Source of the DNA: Maricaulis virginensis
Lineage (GTDB): Bacteria > Pseudomonadota > Alphaproteobacteria > Caulobacterales > Maricaulaceae
DNA length: 64,000 nt
Reading direction: 5' to 3'
Assembly (NCBI RefSeq): GCF_027922185.1
Contig: NZ_BSFE01000003.1
Coordinates: 248,001 to 312,000, forward strand
Under the pieces are notes generated by a model. That model was given only the letters and a program-made list of their open reading frames with translations. It was not told where the DNA came from and did not search any database. The translations under genes and the position numbers were made by a program. Within the stretch, counting starts at the first letter, position 1; the number at the start of each line of letters is the position of its first letter. Positions 50,720 to 59,852 of this stretch are shown piece after piece.

Positions 50720-52075
50720 ATGAGCCGACTTATCGCCGTCTTCACCGCCGTTCTCGCCAGCCTGGCATTCGCGGGACTGGCCGTGGCCCAGGAGCCGCTG
50801 CGCGTCGATGTGACCCGCGGCAATCTCGACCCCCTGCCGATCGCCCTGCCGGACTTTGTCGGCTCGAGCGACGAGGCCGCCGCGCGCGGTGCGGATATCA
50901 CGCGCGTCGTGACGAATGACCTGGCCTCGTCAGGCCTGTTCGCGCCGGTCGATCAGGCCGCCTATATCGAGGATATCGAGAATATCGATCTGCGCCCGCG
51001 CTTTTCCGACTGGCGCGTGATCGACGCCTCGGCGCTTCTGGTCGGCAGTGTGACGATCCAGGATGATGGCCGGCTGGTTGTCGCTTTCCGTCTGTGGGAC
51101 ACGCGTCTGGAAGAACAGCTTCTGGGCCTGCAATACCGCACGGCACCGGAGAACTGGCGCCGCGTGGCGCACCGCGTCGCCGATGAGGTCTATGAGCGCC
51201 TGACCGGCGAAGAGGGCTATTTCAACACGCGCATCGTCTATGTCTCCGAAGGCCGTGGCTCCGACGGCGAGCCGCTGCGCCAGCTGGCCTGGATGGATCA
51301 GGACGGTGCCAACCCGTCCTTCCTGACCGACCGCTCCTACATGGCGCTCTTGCCGAACTATTCGCCGAACTCGCAGGAAATCACCTACGTCTCTTTCCTG
51401 GACGGGCAGGCGACGACCTATCTCTACGACCTCGAGACCGGCCGCCAGGAGGCGCTGTTCTCCTCGGCCATGCGCCAGGCGGGCCTCAATCCGGACGGTC
51501 AGAGCCTGTCGGCGCGTTTCTCGCCCGACGGCGAACGGCTCGCCGTGTCGATCCAGGGCCGGTCGGGCCATGATGTCCACCTGTTCGACCTGCGCACGCG
51601 AAACCTCACCCAGCTGACCCAGCATCCGGCCGACGATGTGGAACCGTCCTTTGCGCCGGATGGCCAGCGGATCGTGTTCTCCTCGTCGCGCGGTGGCGGG
51701 TCGCAGCTCTACACGATGAATACCAACGGCACGGATGTGCAGCGCATTACCTTCGGCGACGGCATCTACACGACGCCCGTCTGGTCGCCGCGGGGCGATC
51801 TGATCGCCTTTACCAAGCAGAATGGCGGGACCTTCTCGCTCGGTGTTGTGCGCGCCGACGGGTCGGGCATCGAGCGTATCCTGTTCGAGGGTTACTTTGT
51901 CGACACGCCGGCCTGGTCGCCGAACGGGCGTGTCCTGCTGTTCACGCGCGGGGAACCACGCTCGGACGGTACGCGTTACGAAATCTGGAGTATCGATCTG
52001 GCGGGATTCAATCTGCGGCGGCTGGCAACGGGCGGAATGGCCTCCGACCCGGCGTGGTCGCCCTTGATCGAGTAA
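50720..52075 (+). CDS. tolB: Periplasmic protein TolB
   Basis: A 451-residue periplasmic protein. A signal peptide (residues 1-23, ending AVAQ) is followed by the N-terminal domain (FVGSSDEAAARGADITRVVTNDLASSGLFAPV) and a six-bladed beta-propeller made of repeats such as GLNPDGQSLSARFSPDGERLA, DDVEPSFAPDGQRIVFSSSRGG and GIYTTPVWSPRGDLIAFTK. TolB binds Pal and, through its N-terminus, TolA. It lies 24 bp after tolA and is complete. Confidence 0.96.
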   Translation: MSRLIAVFTAVLASLAFAGLAVAQEPLRVDVTRGNLDPLPIALPDFVGSSDEAAARGADITRVVTNDLASSGLFAPVDQAAYIEDIENIDLRPRFSDWRVIDASALLVGSVTIQDDGRLVVAFRLWDTRLEEQLLGLQYRTAPENWRRVAHRVADEVYERLTGEEGYFNTRIVYVSEGRGSDGEPLRQLAWMDQDGANPSFLTDRSYMALLPNYSPNSQEITYVSFLDGQATTYLYDLETGRQEALFSSAMRQAGLNPDGQSLSARFSPDGERLAVSIQGRSGHDVHLFDLRTRNLTQLTQHPADDVEPSFAPDGQRIVFSSSRGGGSQLYTMNTNGTDVQRITFGDGIYTTPVWSPRGDLIAFTKQNGGTFSLGVVRADGSGIERILFEGYFVDTPAWSPNGRVLLFTRGEPRSDGTRYEIWSIDLAGFNLRRLATGGMASDPAWSPLIE

Positions 52076-52206
52076 TCGGTTTCCGCTTAACGTCTCCGCC
52101 GAGCGGCGCCAGTTGGGGGAGCCGCAGGCGCAAACCGTGTCACGCGTGTCGTGGAGAGAGTAGGCCAGGGCCCATTTCGGGACTGGCCGGATGAGGGTGT
52201 AACATC

Positions 52207-52731
52207 ATGAAAATCAAACTGCTTGCCATTGCAGCGCTCGGCGCTTTCGCGACCGCTTGCGCATCGACCCCGCCGGCGGAAGATACCACGCCGGTCGAGC
52301 CGCCGCGCTCGGTCGAGCCGGCTGATACCGGCTCCAACCAGCCTGCCGGCCCGGTTCCGGGCACGACCGAGCATTTCGTTCAGACGGCGGGCGACCGCGT
52401 CTTCTTCGACCTGGACCGCAATGATCTTTCGGCTGAAGGCCGCGAGACCCTGCGCCGCCAGGCCGCCTGGCTTGCCAGCTATCCGGATGCCCGCATCCTG
52501 ATCGCCGGCAATTGCGACGAGCGCGGTACGCGCGAGTACAACCTGGCTCTCGGCGCCCGCCGCGCCAATGCAGCCCGGGCCTATCTGGTCAGCCAGGGCG
52601 TCGATCCGTCGCGTATTTCCACGACCTCCTACGGCAAGGAACGTCCGAGCTGCACGCAGTCGGGCGAACGTTGCTGGGCGATCAACCGCAATGCGACCAC
52701 CTCGATCGTCGGCAGCAGCTACACCAACTAG
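52207..52731 (+). CDS. pal: Peptidoglycan-associated lipoprotein Pal
   Basis: A 174-residue outer-membrane lipoprotein. The lipobox is FATAC with Cys18 as the lipidated residue. A Pro/Glu-rich linker (residues 19-55) precedes the OmpA-like domain: VFFDLDRNDLSAEGRETLRRQAAWLASYP, then ILIAGNCDERGTREYNLALGARRANAARAYLVSQGV, which binds diaminopimelate in peptidoglycan. It completes the Tol-Pal bridge. A 131-bp gap before it may hold its own promoter. Confidence 0.96.
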   Translation: MKIKLLAIAALGAFATACASTPPAEDTTPVEPPRSVEPADTGSNQPAGPVPGTTEHFVQTAGDRVFFDLDRNDLSAEGRETLRRQAAWLASYPDARILIAGNCDERGTREYNLALGARRANAARAYLVSQGVDPSRISTTSYGKERPSCTQSGERCWAINRNATTSIVGSSYTN

Positions 52732-52857
52732 GTGACGCGCTGACCGCAAGCATTCCGGCGCCCGCGGCAGATCATGTCGCGGGCGTCTGCTTGTCCGGGG
52801 GCGGCAGACCGCTCCGGACGCCGTAATTTTGCCGCGCTCGTCATTATGGTGCCTTCC

Positions 52858-53811
52858 ATGATCAAGACACTCTGCCTGTCCGCCCTGTCTGCCGCTCTTC
52901 TGGTTGCGGCGCCCGCTCATTCCCAGTCGCGCCGCGAACTGGCCGAACGGCTCGACGCCGTCGAAGCCCGGATCGCCGAGGTCGAGACCTCGTCGATGGC
53001 CGGGGACCCGGTCGCCGAAACATTGCTGCGGCGGCTCGACGAACTGGACTACCAGATGCGCGAGCTGACCGGCGAAACCGAACGCCTCACCTTCGAGAAC
53101 CGGCAGCTGCGCAGCCAGGTCGAAGCGCTGCAGGCCCAGCTCGACCGCCGCGGCCGCGCGCCCGGCGGGTATGACGGCATGGATGGCGGTCCTGACGCTG
53201 CGGGCGCCGAGGGTGTCGATCGCGGCGATCGCGGCGATCTCGACGAAGACGCTGTCGCCTGGATGAGCGAAGGCCTGGACGAGGCGGGGCAGAGCGGCCG
53301 CGACATTGCCGTGGTCGATCCCGACGACCCCTATGCCGAGGCCCGTGCCGAAGCGACGGGTGTGCTGGGGGCGCCGCCGCGCCGTCCGGCCGGTGAGCCG
53401 TCCGGCGATGCGCGCGCACCTGCCGCGCCGGACCCGGAAACGCTCTATGGCGGTGCCCGAGACAAGCTTCTGGAAGGCGATTTCGGCGGTGCCCAGGTGG
53501 ATTTCGAGCAGTTCGTGAACGCCTATCCCGATCACGCCCGCACCGGCGAGGCCTGGTACTGGCTGGGCGAGACCTTCTTCGTGCGTTCCGACTTCACCGG
53601 CGCGGCCGATGCCTATATCGCCGCGCTGCGGGCCGAGCCGGATGGCGAGAAGGCACCGGATGCCCTGGTGCGTCTGGCCGCCTCGCTGAACGGCATGGGC
53701 CGGCAGGCGGATGCCTGCGGAACGCTGGAGCGGTTCGACAGCCAGTTCCCCGACGCATCTGCGGCCTCGCGCGCCCGGGCCTCCCGCGAGGCGGTTCGCG
53801 CCGGCTGCTGA
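52858..53811 (+). CDS. cpoB: Cell-division coordinator CpoB (YbgF)
   Basis: A 317-residue periplasmic protein. A signal peptide (ending APAHS) leads to a trimerising coiled coil (RRELAERLDAVEARIAEVETSS and LDYQMRELTGETERLTFENRQLRSQVEALQAQL). A disordered Gly/Asp-rich segment (about 105-205) follows, then C-terminal tetratricopeptide repeats (PETLYGGARDKLLEGDFGGAQVDFEQFVNAYP, GEAWYWLGETFFVRSDF). CpoB ties peptidoglycan synthesis to Tol-driven outer-membrane constriction. The ATG at 52858 starts directly at the signal peptide; 52846 is an alternative. Confidence 0.93.
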   Translation: MIKTLCLSALSAALLVAAPAHSQSRRELAERLDAVEARIAEVETSSMAGDPVAETLLRRLDELDYQMRELTGETERLTFENRQLRSQVEALQAQLDRRGRAPGGYDGMDGGPDAAGAEGVDRGDRGDLDEDAVAWMSEGLDEAGQSGRDIAVVDPDDPYAEARAEATGVLGAPPRRPAGEPSGDARAPAAPDPETLYGGARDKLLEGDFGGAQVDFEQFVNAYPDHARTGEAWYWLGETFFVRSDFTGAADAYIAALRAEPDGEKAPDALVRLAASLNGMGRQADACGTLERFDSQFPDASAASRARASREAVRAGC

Positions 53812-53817
53812 TACAGC

Positions 53818-55146
53818 GTGGCGCGCGATCCGGCGGCCGCGGCCGGCGACTGGCTCGACCGGCATGCCCCGCCCGGGCCGCTCGCGATTGCCTGTTCCGG
53901 CGGCAGTGACTCGCTGGCCCTCCTGCTGGCAGTGAGCCGCTGGGCAGGGCGTACCGGACGCACGCTTCACGTCCTGACGGTCGATCATGGCCTGCGCCGC
54001 GAAAGCGCCGGTGAAGCGGCTTTCGTGATGCGCCGCGCCGAAGCGCTGGGGCATGAAGCGCATTGTCTCGTCTGGACCGGCTCCAAACCGGCCAGCGGCC
54101 TCCAGGAAGCCGCGCGTCAGGCCCGCCATCATCTGCTGGCCCGGGCCTGCAAGGATGTCGGGGCCAGGGGGCTCCTTCTCGCCCATACGCTCGACGACCA
54201 GATCGAGACCCTCGCCATGCGGCTTGCGGCCGGTGGCGGCTGGCGCGGCGCGGCGGCCATGCGTCCGGTGGCACTTTCGCCGGTCTGGCCGGACGGGCGG
54301 GATGTCGTTCTGTGCCGTCCACTGCTCGCAATGCGCCGGCAGGCGCTGAGGGACTGGCTGACCGGGCAGGGCGAGCGCTGGGTCGAGGACCCATCCAACA
54401 CGGATGCCCGCTATACCCGCGTGCGCATCCGCCAGCACCTCACGGCTCTGGAAACTTCCGGCTTCGATGTCGCCCGGCTGGCGCAGCTGGCCGGCGATCT
54501 GTCTGCCCTGCGCGATGCCGAACAGCGAACGGCGGCCCGTCTCGCTGCGCAAGCCTGCGAAATCCTGCCCTGGGGCGGAATGAGGATCGATGCCTGCGCT
54601 CTCAACGCGGCGGTACCGGTGATCTGCCATGCTGTACTGGAAGCCGCCGCGCTGGCCGTCTCCGGGCGGGAAAGCCTGCCGGGCCGGCGCGCGATTGTCC
54701 GGCTTTCCACGGCGCTGGCCGCGGGAAAGCGGGCGACAGCGGGCGGGGTCATGCTGGCGCCCTGGCAGGGACGCACCTGGCTGGTGCGCGATCCGGGTGC
54801 CGTCACCGGCCGGGTCGACCGGCCGGGCACTGGCAGCCCCGATACCGACGGTGTCTGGGACGGCCGTTTTGTCATCACAGGCCTGGGCGCCGGCCTTACG
54901 GCCGGACCTCTGGGCCGGACATATGATGGCCTTGATCGGCGTGATATACTCGACGCTGTTCCCGGCTTTGCCCGGCCGGGGCTTCTGGCCGTGCGCGAAG
55001 GCGGGCGTGAAGACGGCACTGTCATCGCCCTGGCGGGGATGCCGGGTCGTGAGGATAGCCGTGTGCAGATCGAACCGCTCCAGGCGCACAGATTTTGCAC
55101 CCGGCTTCTATCGGCCGCTCCGGCGGTATGGTTTGATACAGATTGA
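53818..55146 (+). CDS. tilS: tRNA(Ile)-lysidine synthase
   Basis: A 442-residue ATP-dependent enzyme that converts C34 of tRNA-Ile(CAU) to lysidine so that it reads AUA. The PP-loop motif is SGGSDS at residues 27-32. Further signatures are VLTVDHGLRRES, EAARQARHHLLA, AHTLDDQIETLAMRL and WVEDPSNTDARYTRVRIRQHL. The C-terminal domain is Ala-rich and poorly conserved. The start is a GTG at 53818, 6 bp after the cpoB stop. The tol-pal-cpoB-tilS-ftsH order is the standard alphaproteobacterial one. Confidence 0.94.
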   Translation: MARDPAAAAGDWLDRHAPPGPLAIACSGGSDSLALLLAVSRWAGRTGRTLHVLTVDHGLRRESAGEAAFVMRRAEALGHEAHCLVWTGSKPASGLQEAARQARHHLLARACKDVGARGLLLAHTLDDQIETLAMRLAAGGGWRGAAAMRPVALSPVWPDGRDVVLCRPLLAMRRQALRDWLTGQGERWVEDPSNTDARYTRVRIRQHLTALETSGFDVARLAQLAGDLSALRDAEQRTAARLAAQACEILPWGGMRIDACALNAAVPVICHAVLEAAALAVSGRESLPGRRAIVRLSTALAAGKRATAGGVMLAPWQGRTWLVRDPGAVTGRVDRPGTGSPDTDGVWDGRFVITGLGAGLTAGPLGRTYDGLDRRDILDAVPGFARPGLLAVREGGREDGTVIALAGMPGREDSRVQIEPLQAHRFCTRLLSAAPAVWFDTD

Positions 55147-55278
55147 CGCAGCGGCGGGTTACCCGGCCTTCAGGCTCCGGACCGATCGCGCTTTTCCACC
55201 GCGGCACCGGCTGGCAAGATGGCTCCGCAATGCCCATATATCGGTCGTACACGGCTGAAACTTGAACGGAACTGACGC

Positions 55279-57198
<1,920 letters not shown>

Positions 57199-57225
57199 TC
57201 GCTGCCACTGTAAGAACGAAAACGG

Positions 57226-57258
57226 AAAGCCCGGACCCGCAAGGTTCCGGGCTTTTTC
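57226..57258 (+). terminator. Rho-independent terminator of ftsH
   Basis: AGCCCGGA (57228-57235) pairs with TCCGGGCT (57246-57253), extended by CC/GG with one bulge, and is followed by five T. It lies 28 bp after the ftsH stop. Confidence 0.9.
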
Positions 57259-57323
57259 CTGGCTGCCCCGTCCGGGAGATGGCGCGCAAGCCGCCAGCTC
57301 CGCACGCGCCGGGCGCCGGAGGT

Positions 57324-57405
57324 TCGGGCATTGCAGACGACCCGCCGGGGGTATCTGGTACTTAATATGGGCACGCGAAGTCCCGGAGGATCGTCTGCAA
57401 CCCGG
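57324..57405. other. Orphan long inverted repeat, possible structured RNA
   Basis: TTGCAGACGA at 57331-57340 and TCGTCTGCAA at 57391-57400 are perfect 10-bp inverted arms 50 bp apart. Pairing extends outward past a two-base CA bulge through CGGG/CCCG. The enclosed sequence can form smaller stems around a central AT-rich CTTAATATGG. It lies in the otherwise empty 375 bp between ftsH and cueR. It is not a tRNA and matches no small RNA I know; it may be a small RNA or a protein-binding site. Confidence 0.4.
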
Positions 57406-57573
57406 TGAAGCGGATTAAGCCGCGGGACGATCGCTTCCCGCGTCAGCGCCACCCGGTCCTGCGCGCCTGTGCACCGGCATCGCCGGACCGTGGAGGCAGT
57501 ATAGGCGAGGCTGAGGGGGCGGGGATAAGTCGCCGGTTATCCCCGGGGTGCCGGGTTCCGGATTCTTGGCGGT

Positions 57574-57621
57574 CGCATTTTCGAACCGCAAAACCGGTTC
57601 CCACTTTTGCTGAAAATGCTT
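57574..57621. repeat. Dispersed two-stem hairpin repeat, copy 2
   Basis: Second copy of the 48-bp element at 9929-9976. Here both stems are perfect: GCATTTTC (57575-57582) pairs with GAAAATGC (57612-57619), and GAACCG (57583-57588) with CGGTTC (57595-57600). Like copy 1 it lies between convergent genes and its edge overlaps the stop codon of a minus-strand gene (cueR). Confidence 0.75.
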
Positions 57622-58004
57622 CAGCTGAGCCGGTCGAGGATCGGACAGTCCGGCCGGTCGTCGCCGCGGCAGGCCGTCACCAGATGGGCCAGCTCGTTAC
57701 GCAGGGCGGCCAGCTGGCGCTGCTTCTCCTCGATCTCCTCGAGATGTGCCGCCGCTATGGCACGGACATCGGCACTTGAGCGGCTCTTGTCCTCGTACAG
57801 GCTCAGGAGTTCGCGGCATTCCTCGATGGAGAAGCCGAAATCGCGGGCGCGGCGCACGAAGGCGAGCTTGCGGACGGCCGCCTCGTCATAACGCCGATAG
57901 CCGGTCTGCGTCCGGTCCGGCGCTTCGACCAGGCCGATATCAGCGTAATAGCGCACGGTTTTCACGGGCAGTCCGGCGGCCCTGGCAGCGCTTCCGATAT
58001 TCAT
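57621..58004 (-). CDS. cueR: CueR-type copper-responsive MerR regulator
   Basis: A 127-residue MerR-family activator. The N-terminal winged helix reads MNIGSAARAAGLPVKTVRYYADIGLV ... TQTGYRRYDE, followed by the dimerisation helix and a metal-binding loop with Cys112 and Cys120 (ACRGDDRPDCPILD). The positions equal the two Cu(I) ligands of E. coli CueR. It should activate copper-defence genes when Cu(I) rises. It is divergent from the DUF4396 membrane gene, whose promoter has the long 19-bp spacer typical of MerR targets. No copper ATPase or oxidase gene is in the window. Confidence 0.88.
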   Translation of the reverse strand: MNIGSAARAAGLPVKTVRYYADIGLVEAPDRTQTGYRRYDEAAVRKLAFVRRARDFGFSIEECRELLSLYEDKSRSSADVRAIAAAHLEEIEEKQRQLAALRNELAHLVTACRGDDRPDCPILDRLS

Positions 58005-58016
58005 GCGGCGATATCC

Positions 58017-58047
58017 TTGACTCTCCAGCTACAGGAAAGATTAGGTA
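58017..58047 (+). promoter_or_regulatory. MerR-type promoter with 19-bp spacer
   Basis: A -35 box TTGACT (58017-58022) and a -10-like TAGGTA (58042-58047) are separated by 19 bp, two more than normal, as in promoters remodelled by MerR proteins. The spacer region holds an imperfect dyad CTCTCC/GGAAAG (58021-58026 and 58034-58039). It points to the DUF4396 gene and lies in the cueR divergent gap, so CueR is the likely activator. Confidence 0.65.
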
Positions 58048-58081
58048 ATCGGTCAGTTGATGTAAACCGGAGACCATCATC

Positions 58082-58528
58082 ATGACTGCGACCTCCCTTG
58101 CCCGGCCGGGCTTCTGGCAACGCACGCCCCTGTGGGGCCGGGCGTCGAAGAACACCGCCTGGTGCCTGCTGGGCTGTTCCATCGGCGATTTCGGCACGAT
58201 CGCCTTCTTCCAGGCCACGGGTATTCCCTGGCCGACGCTCGCCATCATGAGCCTGGCCATCGTCAACGGCCTGCTCACCTCCATCGCGCTGGAGACTTTC
58301 ATCCTGTCCCGTCAGATGGTCCTGAAGACCGCGTTCCGCACCGCCATCGGCATGTCCTTCATCTCCATGATCGCCATGGAGGTGGTGATGAATTCGGTGG
58401 ATGTGCTGCTGACCGGTGGCGCCAAGCTGACCTGGTGGGTGCTGCCCATCATGCTGCTGGCCGGCTTCCTGGCGCCCCTGCCCTATAATTACTGGCGCCT
58501 CGCCGCGCTGGGAAAGAGCTGCCACTAG
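58082..58528 (+). CDS. DUF4396 membrane protein
   Basis: A 148-residue inner-membrane protein with about four helices. It begins with TPLWGRASKNTAWCLLGCSIGDFGTIAFFQ, carries ISMIAMEVVMNSVDVLLTGG in the middle and ends WWVLPIMLLAGFLAPLPYNYWRL, matching DUF4396. The Met/Cys/His-rich positions (WCLLGCS, ISMIAMEVVMN, final KSCH) could bind copper. The MerR-type promoter and the divergent cueR support a role in copper handling. The biochemical function is unknown. Confidence 0.8.
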   Translation: MTATSLARPGFWQRTPLWGRASKNTAWCLLGCSIGDFGTIAFFQATGIPWPTLAIMSLAIVNGLLTSIALETFILSRQMVLKTAFRTAIGMSFISMIAMEVVMNSVDVLLTGGAKLTWWVLPIMLLAGFLAPLPYNYWRLAALGKSCH

Positions 58529-58548
58529 GGCAGGGACTAAAGCAGGAA

Positions 58549-58854
58549 CTAAAGCGGCTCCTTGGCCAGACCGTGCCCGCCCGCGGGCGCGGTCTCGGCG
58601 ATCCGCTCCATGCCTGCAATCAGCGGCCGGCCGCGGGCGATCGCCTGTTGCACCGAGGGCAGCTCCAGCGAGGCGCGGTGGCTTTCCGCATTGTCCCAGA
58701 CCTCGGTGATCCAGATCGCACTGGCATCCTGCGGGTCGCGCGCGACGACATAGCTGAAACAGCCGGGCAAGCTGGCCATGCCCTCCAGCAGGATATCGAT
58801 CAGCGCATCGCGCTGTCCCTCTGCCGCGATGAACTTGCCGATCAGACCGTACAT
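58549..58854 (-). CDS. ABM-family monooxygenase-like protein
   Basis: A 101-residue dimeric alpha+beta barrel of the antibiotic-biosynthesis-monooxygenase superfamily (MYGLIGKFIAAEGQRDALIDILLEGMASLPGCFSYVVARDPQDASAIWITEVWDNAESHRASLELPSV). Typical members are quinol or small-aromatic oxygenases, but many have no known substrate. The ATG at 58854 is preceded by AGGGGATT. It converges on the DUF4396 gene and is divergent from the DUF2975 operon. Confidence 0.85.
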   Translation of the reverse strand: MYGLIGKFIAAEGQRDALIDILLEGMASLPGCFSYVVARDPQDASAIWITEVWDNAESHRASLELPSVQQAIARGRPLIAGMERIAETAPAGGHGLAKEPL

Positions 58855-58946
58855 GCCAATCCCCTGTGCGTGTCCCGTGACTCGCGAGGCTAGCAAGGCT
58901 CCGGCAGGAATTCCATGCACAAGCGACGGGAAAGCCCGAGTCATCT

Positions 58947-58985
58947 TTTTACGTAAAACATAATATTTTTCTTGAAAAACATAAT
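58947..58985. promoter_or_regulatory. AT-rich operator cluster between ABM and DUF2975 genes
   Basis: A perfect palindrome TTTTACGTAAAA (58947-58958) is followed by a direct repeat AAAACATAAT at 58955-58964 and 58976-58985. The repeat spacing of 21 bp equals two DNA turns. The patch is AT-rich in high-GC surroundings and serves both divergent genes. The HTH protein encoded downstream may bind it (inference). Confidence 0.5.
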
Positions 58986-59019
58986 CTGAAATGCGATCCG
59001 GGCGGCGAAGGAGTTGCCC

Positions 59020-59640
59020 ATGACCGCCCGGATTCTCGACTGGCTGCTGACGGCCGTCCTCATGCTTGCCGTGGCGGCGAGTGTGATCGCCCTCGCATTC
59101 GTCATCATTGCGCCGCTTGCGGGCCAACCGCTGGACGCGGGCTACAGTGTCCGTCTGGAGGCGGCAACGGACGCCCGGTCAGACGCCGGCGGCGCCCATG
59201 CCGACATCCGCCAGGGCAGCCTGATCGTCACCGGGGCGGGCCTGGTAGCAGACCTGTTTCGCGCAGCCGACGTGCTGGTCACCGGCGCGCTCTGGATCGT
59301 GGCGATCTGGATGCTGCGCCGGGTTTGCCGTCAGGTCGCCTCACATCGACCCTTCGCGCCGGACACGACCCGGGGGCTGACCCTTGCCGGCGTCCTGATC
59401 CTGCTGGTTCCGGCCTGGCAGGCCGTGCGCGCGCTGGTCTGGCAGGTCATCCTGTTCCCGCACGCGCCGGCAGAGACGACCCTGATCCACACATTCGCCC
59501 GCGTGCCGGAAGGCGGCGCCTTGCGCATGATGCCGGACATCGATGCCGGTCTCCTGGTCGCGGGTCTGGTCCTGCTTGTGGTCGCCCAGGCTTTCCGCGT
59601 CGGCGCCGAGGTGCAGCGCGACAGCGACGAGATCGTGTGA
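59020..59640 (+). CDS. DUF2975 membrane protein
   Basis: A 206-residue membrane protein with four helices (about 5-30, 78-100, 113-138 and 165-188) of the DUF2975 family, YoaS-like. It begins MTARILDWLLTAVLMLAVAAS and has the HRPFAPDTTRGLTLAGVLIL segment typical of the family. The function is unknown. It is followed without gap by a small HTH gene, a pairing seen in many bacteria. AAGGAG precedes the ATG at 59020. Confidence 0.85.
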   Translation: MTARILDWLLTAVLMLAVAASVIALAFVIIAPLAGQPLDAGYSVRLEAATDARSDAGGAHADIRQGSLIVTGAGLVADLFRAADVLVTGALWIVAIWMLRRVCRQVASHRPFAPDTTRGLTLAGVLILLVPAWQAVRALVWQVILFPHAPAETTLIHTFARVPEGGALRMMPDIDAGLLVAGLVLLVVAQAFRVGAEVQRDSDEIV

Positions 59641-59852
59641 TGCGGATTGTCGTGCGCATCGACGAGATGATGGCCCGCCGCAAGATGTCGCTGAACCAGC
59701 TGGCGGCCGAAGTCGGCGTATCGACCACCAATCTTTCCCTGCTCAAGAACGGGCACGTCCGTGGCGTGCGCTTCAACACGCTCCTGGGCATCTGCCGCGC
59801 GCTGGATTGCCGGCCCGGCGACATTCTGGATATCGAAGAGGACGAAGAATGA
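59640..59852 (+). CDS. Small Xre-type HTH regulator (YozG-like)
   Basis: A 70-residue DNA-binding protein consisting of a single Xre helix-turn-helix: VRIDEMMARRKMSLNQLAAEVGVSTTNLSLLKNGHVRGVRFNTLLGICRALDCRPGDIL. The N-terminal I-V-V-R-I-D and acidic tail IEEDEE fit the YozG group, the usual partner of DUF2975 proteins. Its ATG uses the A of the upstream TGA (TGATG), and its stop overlaps the start of the next gene (ATGA), so the three genes are coupled. Confidence 0.88.
   Translation: MRIVVRIDEMMARRKMSLNQLAAEVGVSTTNLSLLKNGHVRGVRFNTLLGICRALDCRPGDILDIEEDEE

Noticed and set aside
52087..55089. Long minus-strand open frame across pal, cpoB and tilS
   Set aside because: A codon-bias shadow: it is antisense to three well-conserved genes and codes for a low-complexity Arg/Gly/Ala sequence.
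57405..57779. Possible plus-strand gene after ftsH
   Set aside because: It runs through the dispersed hairpin repeat and antisense to cueR. It has no ribosome site and no recognisable protein sequence.
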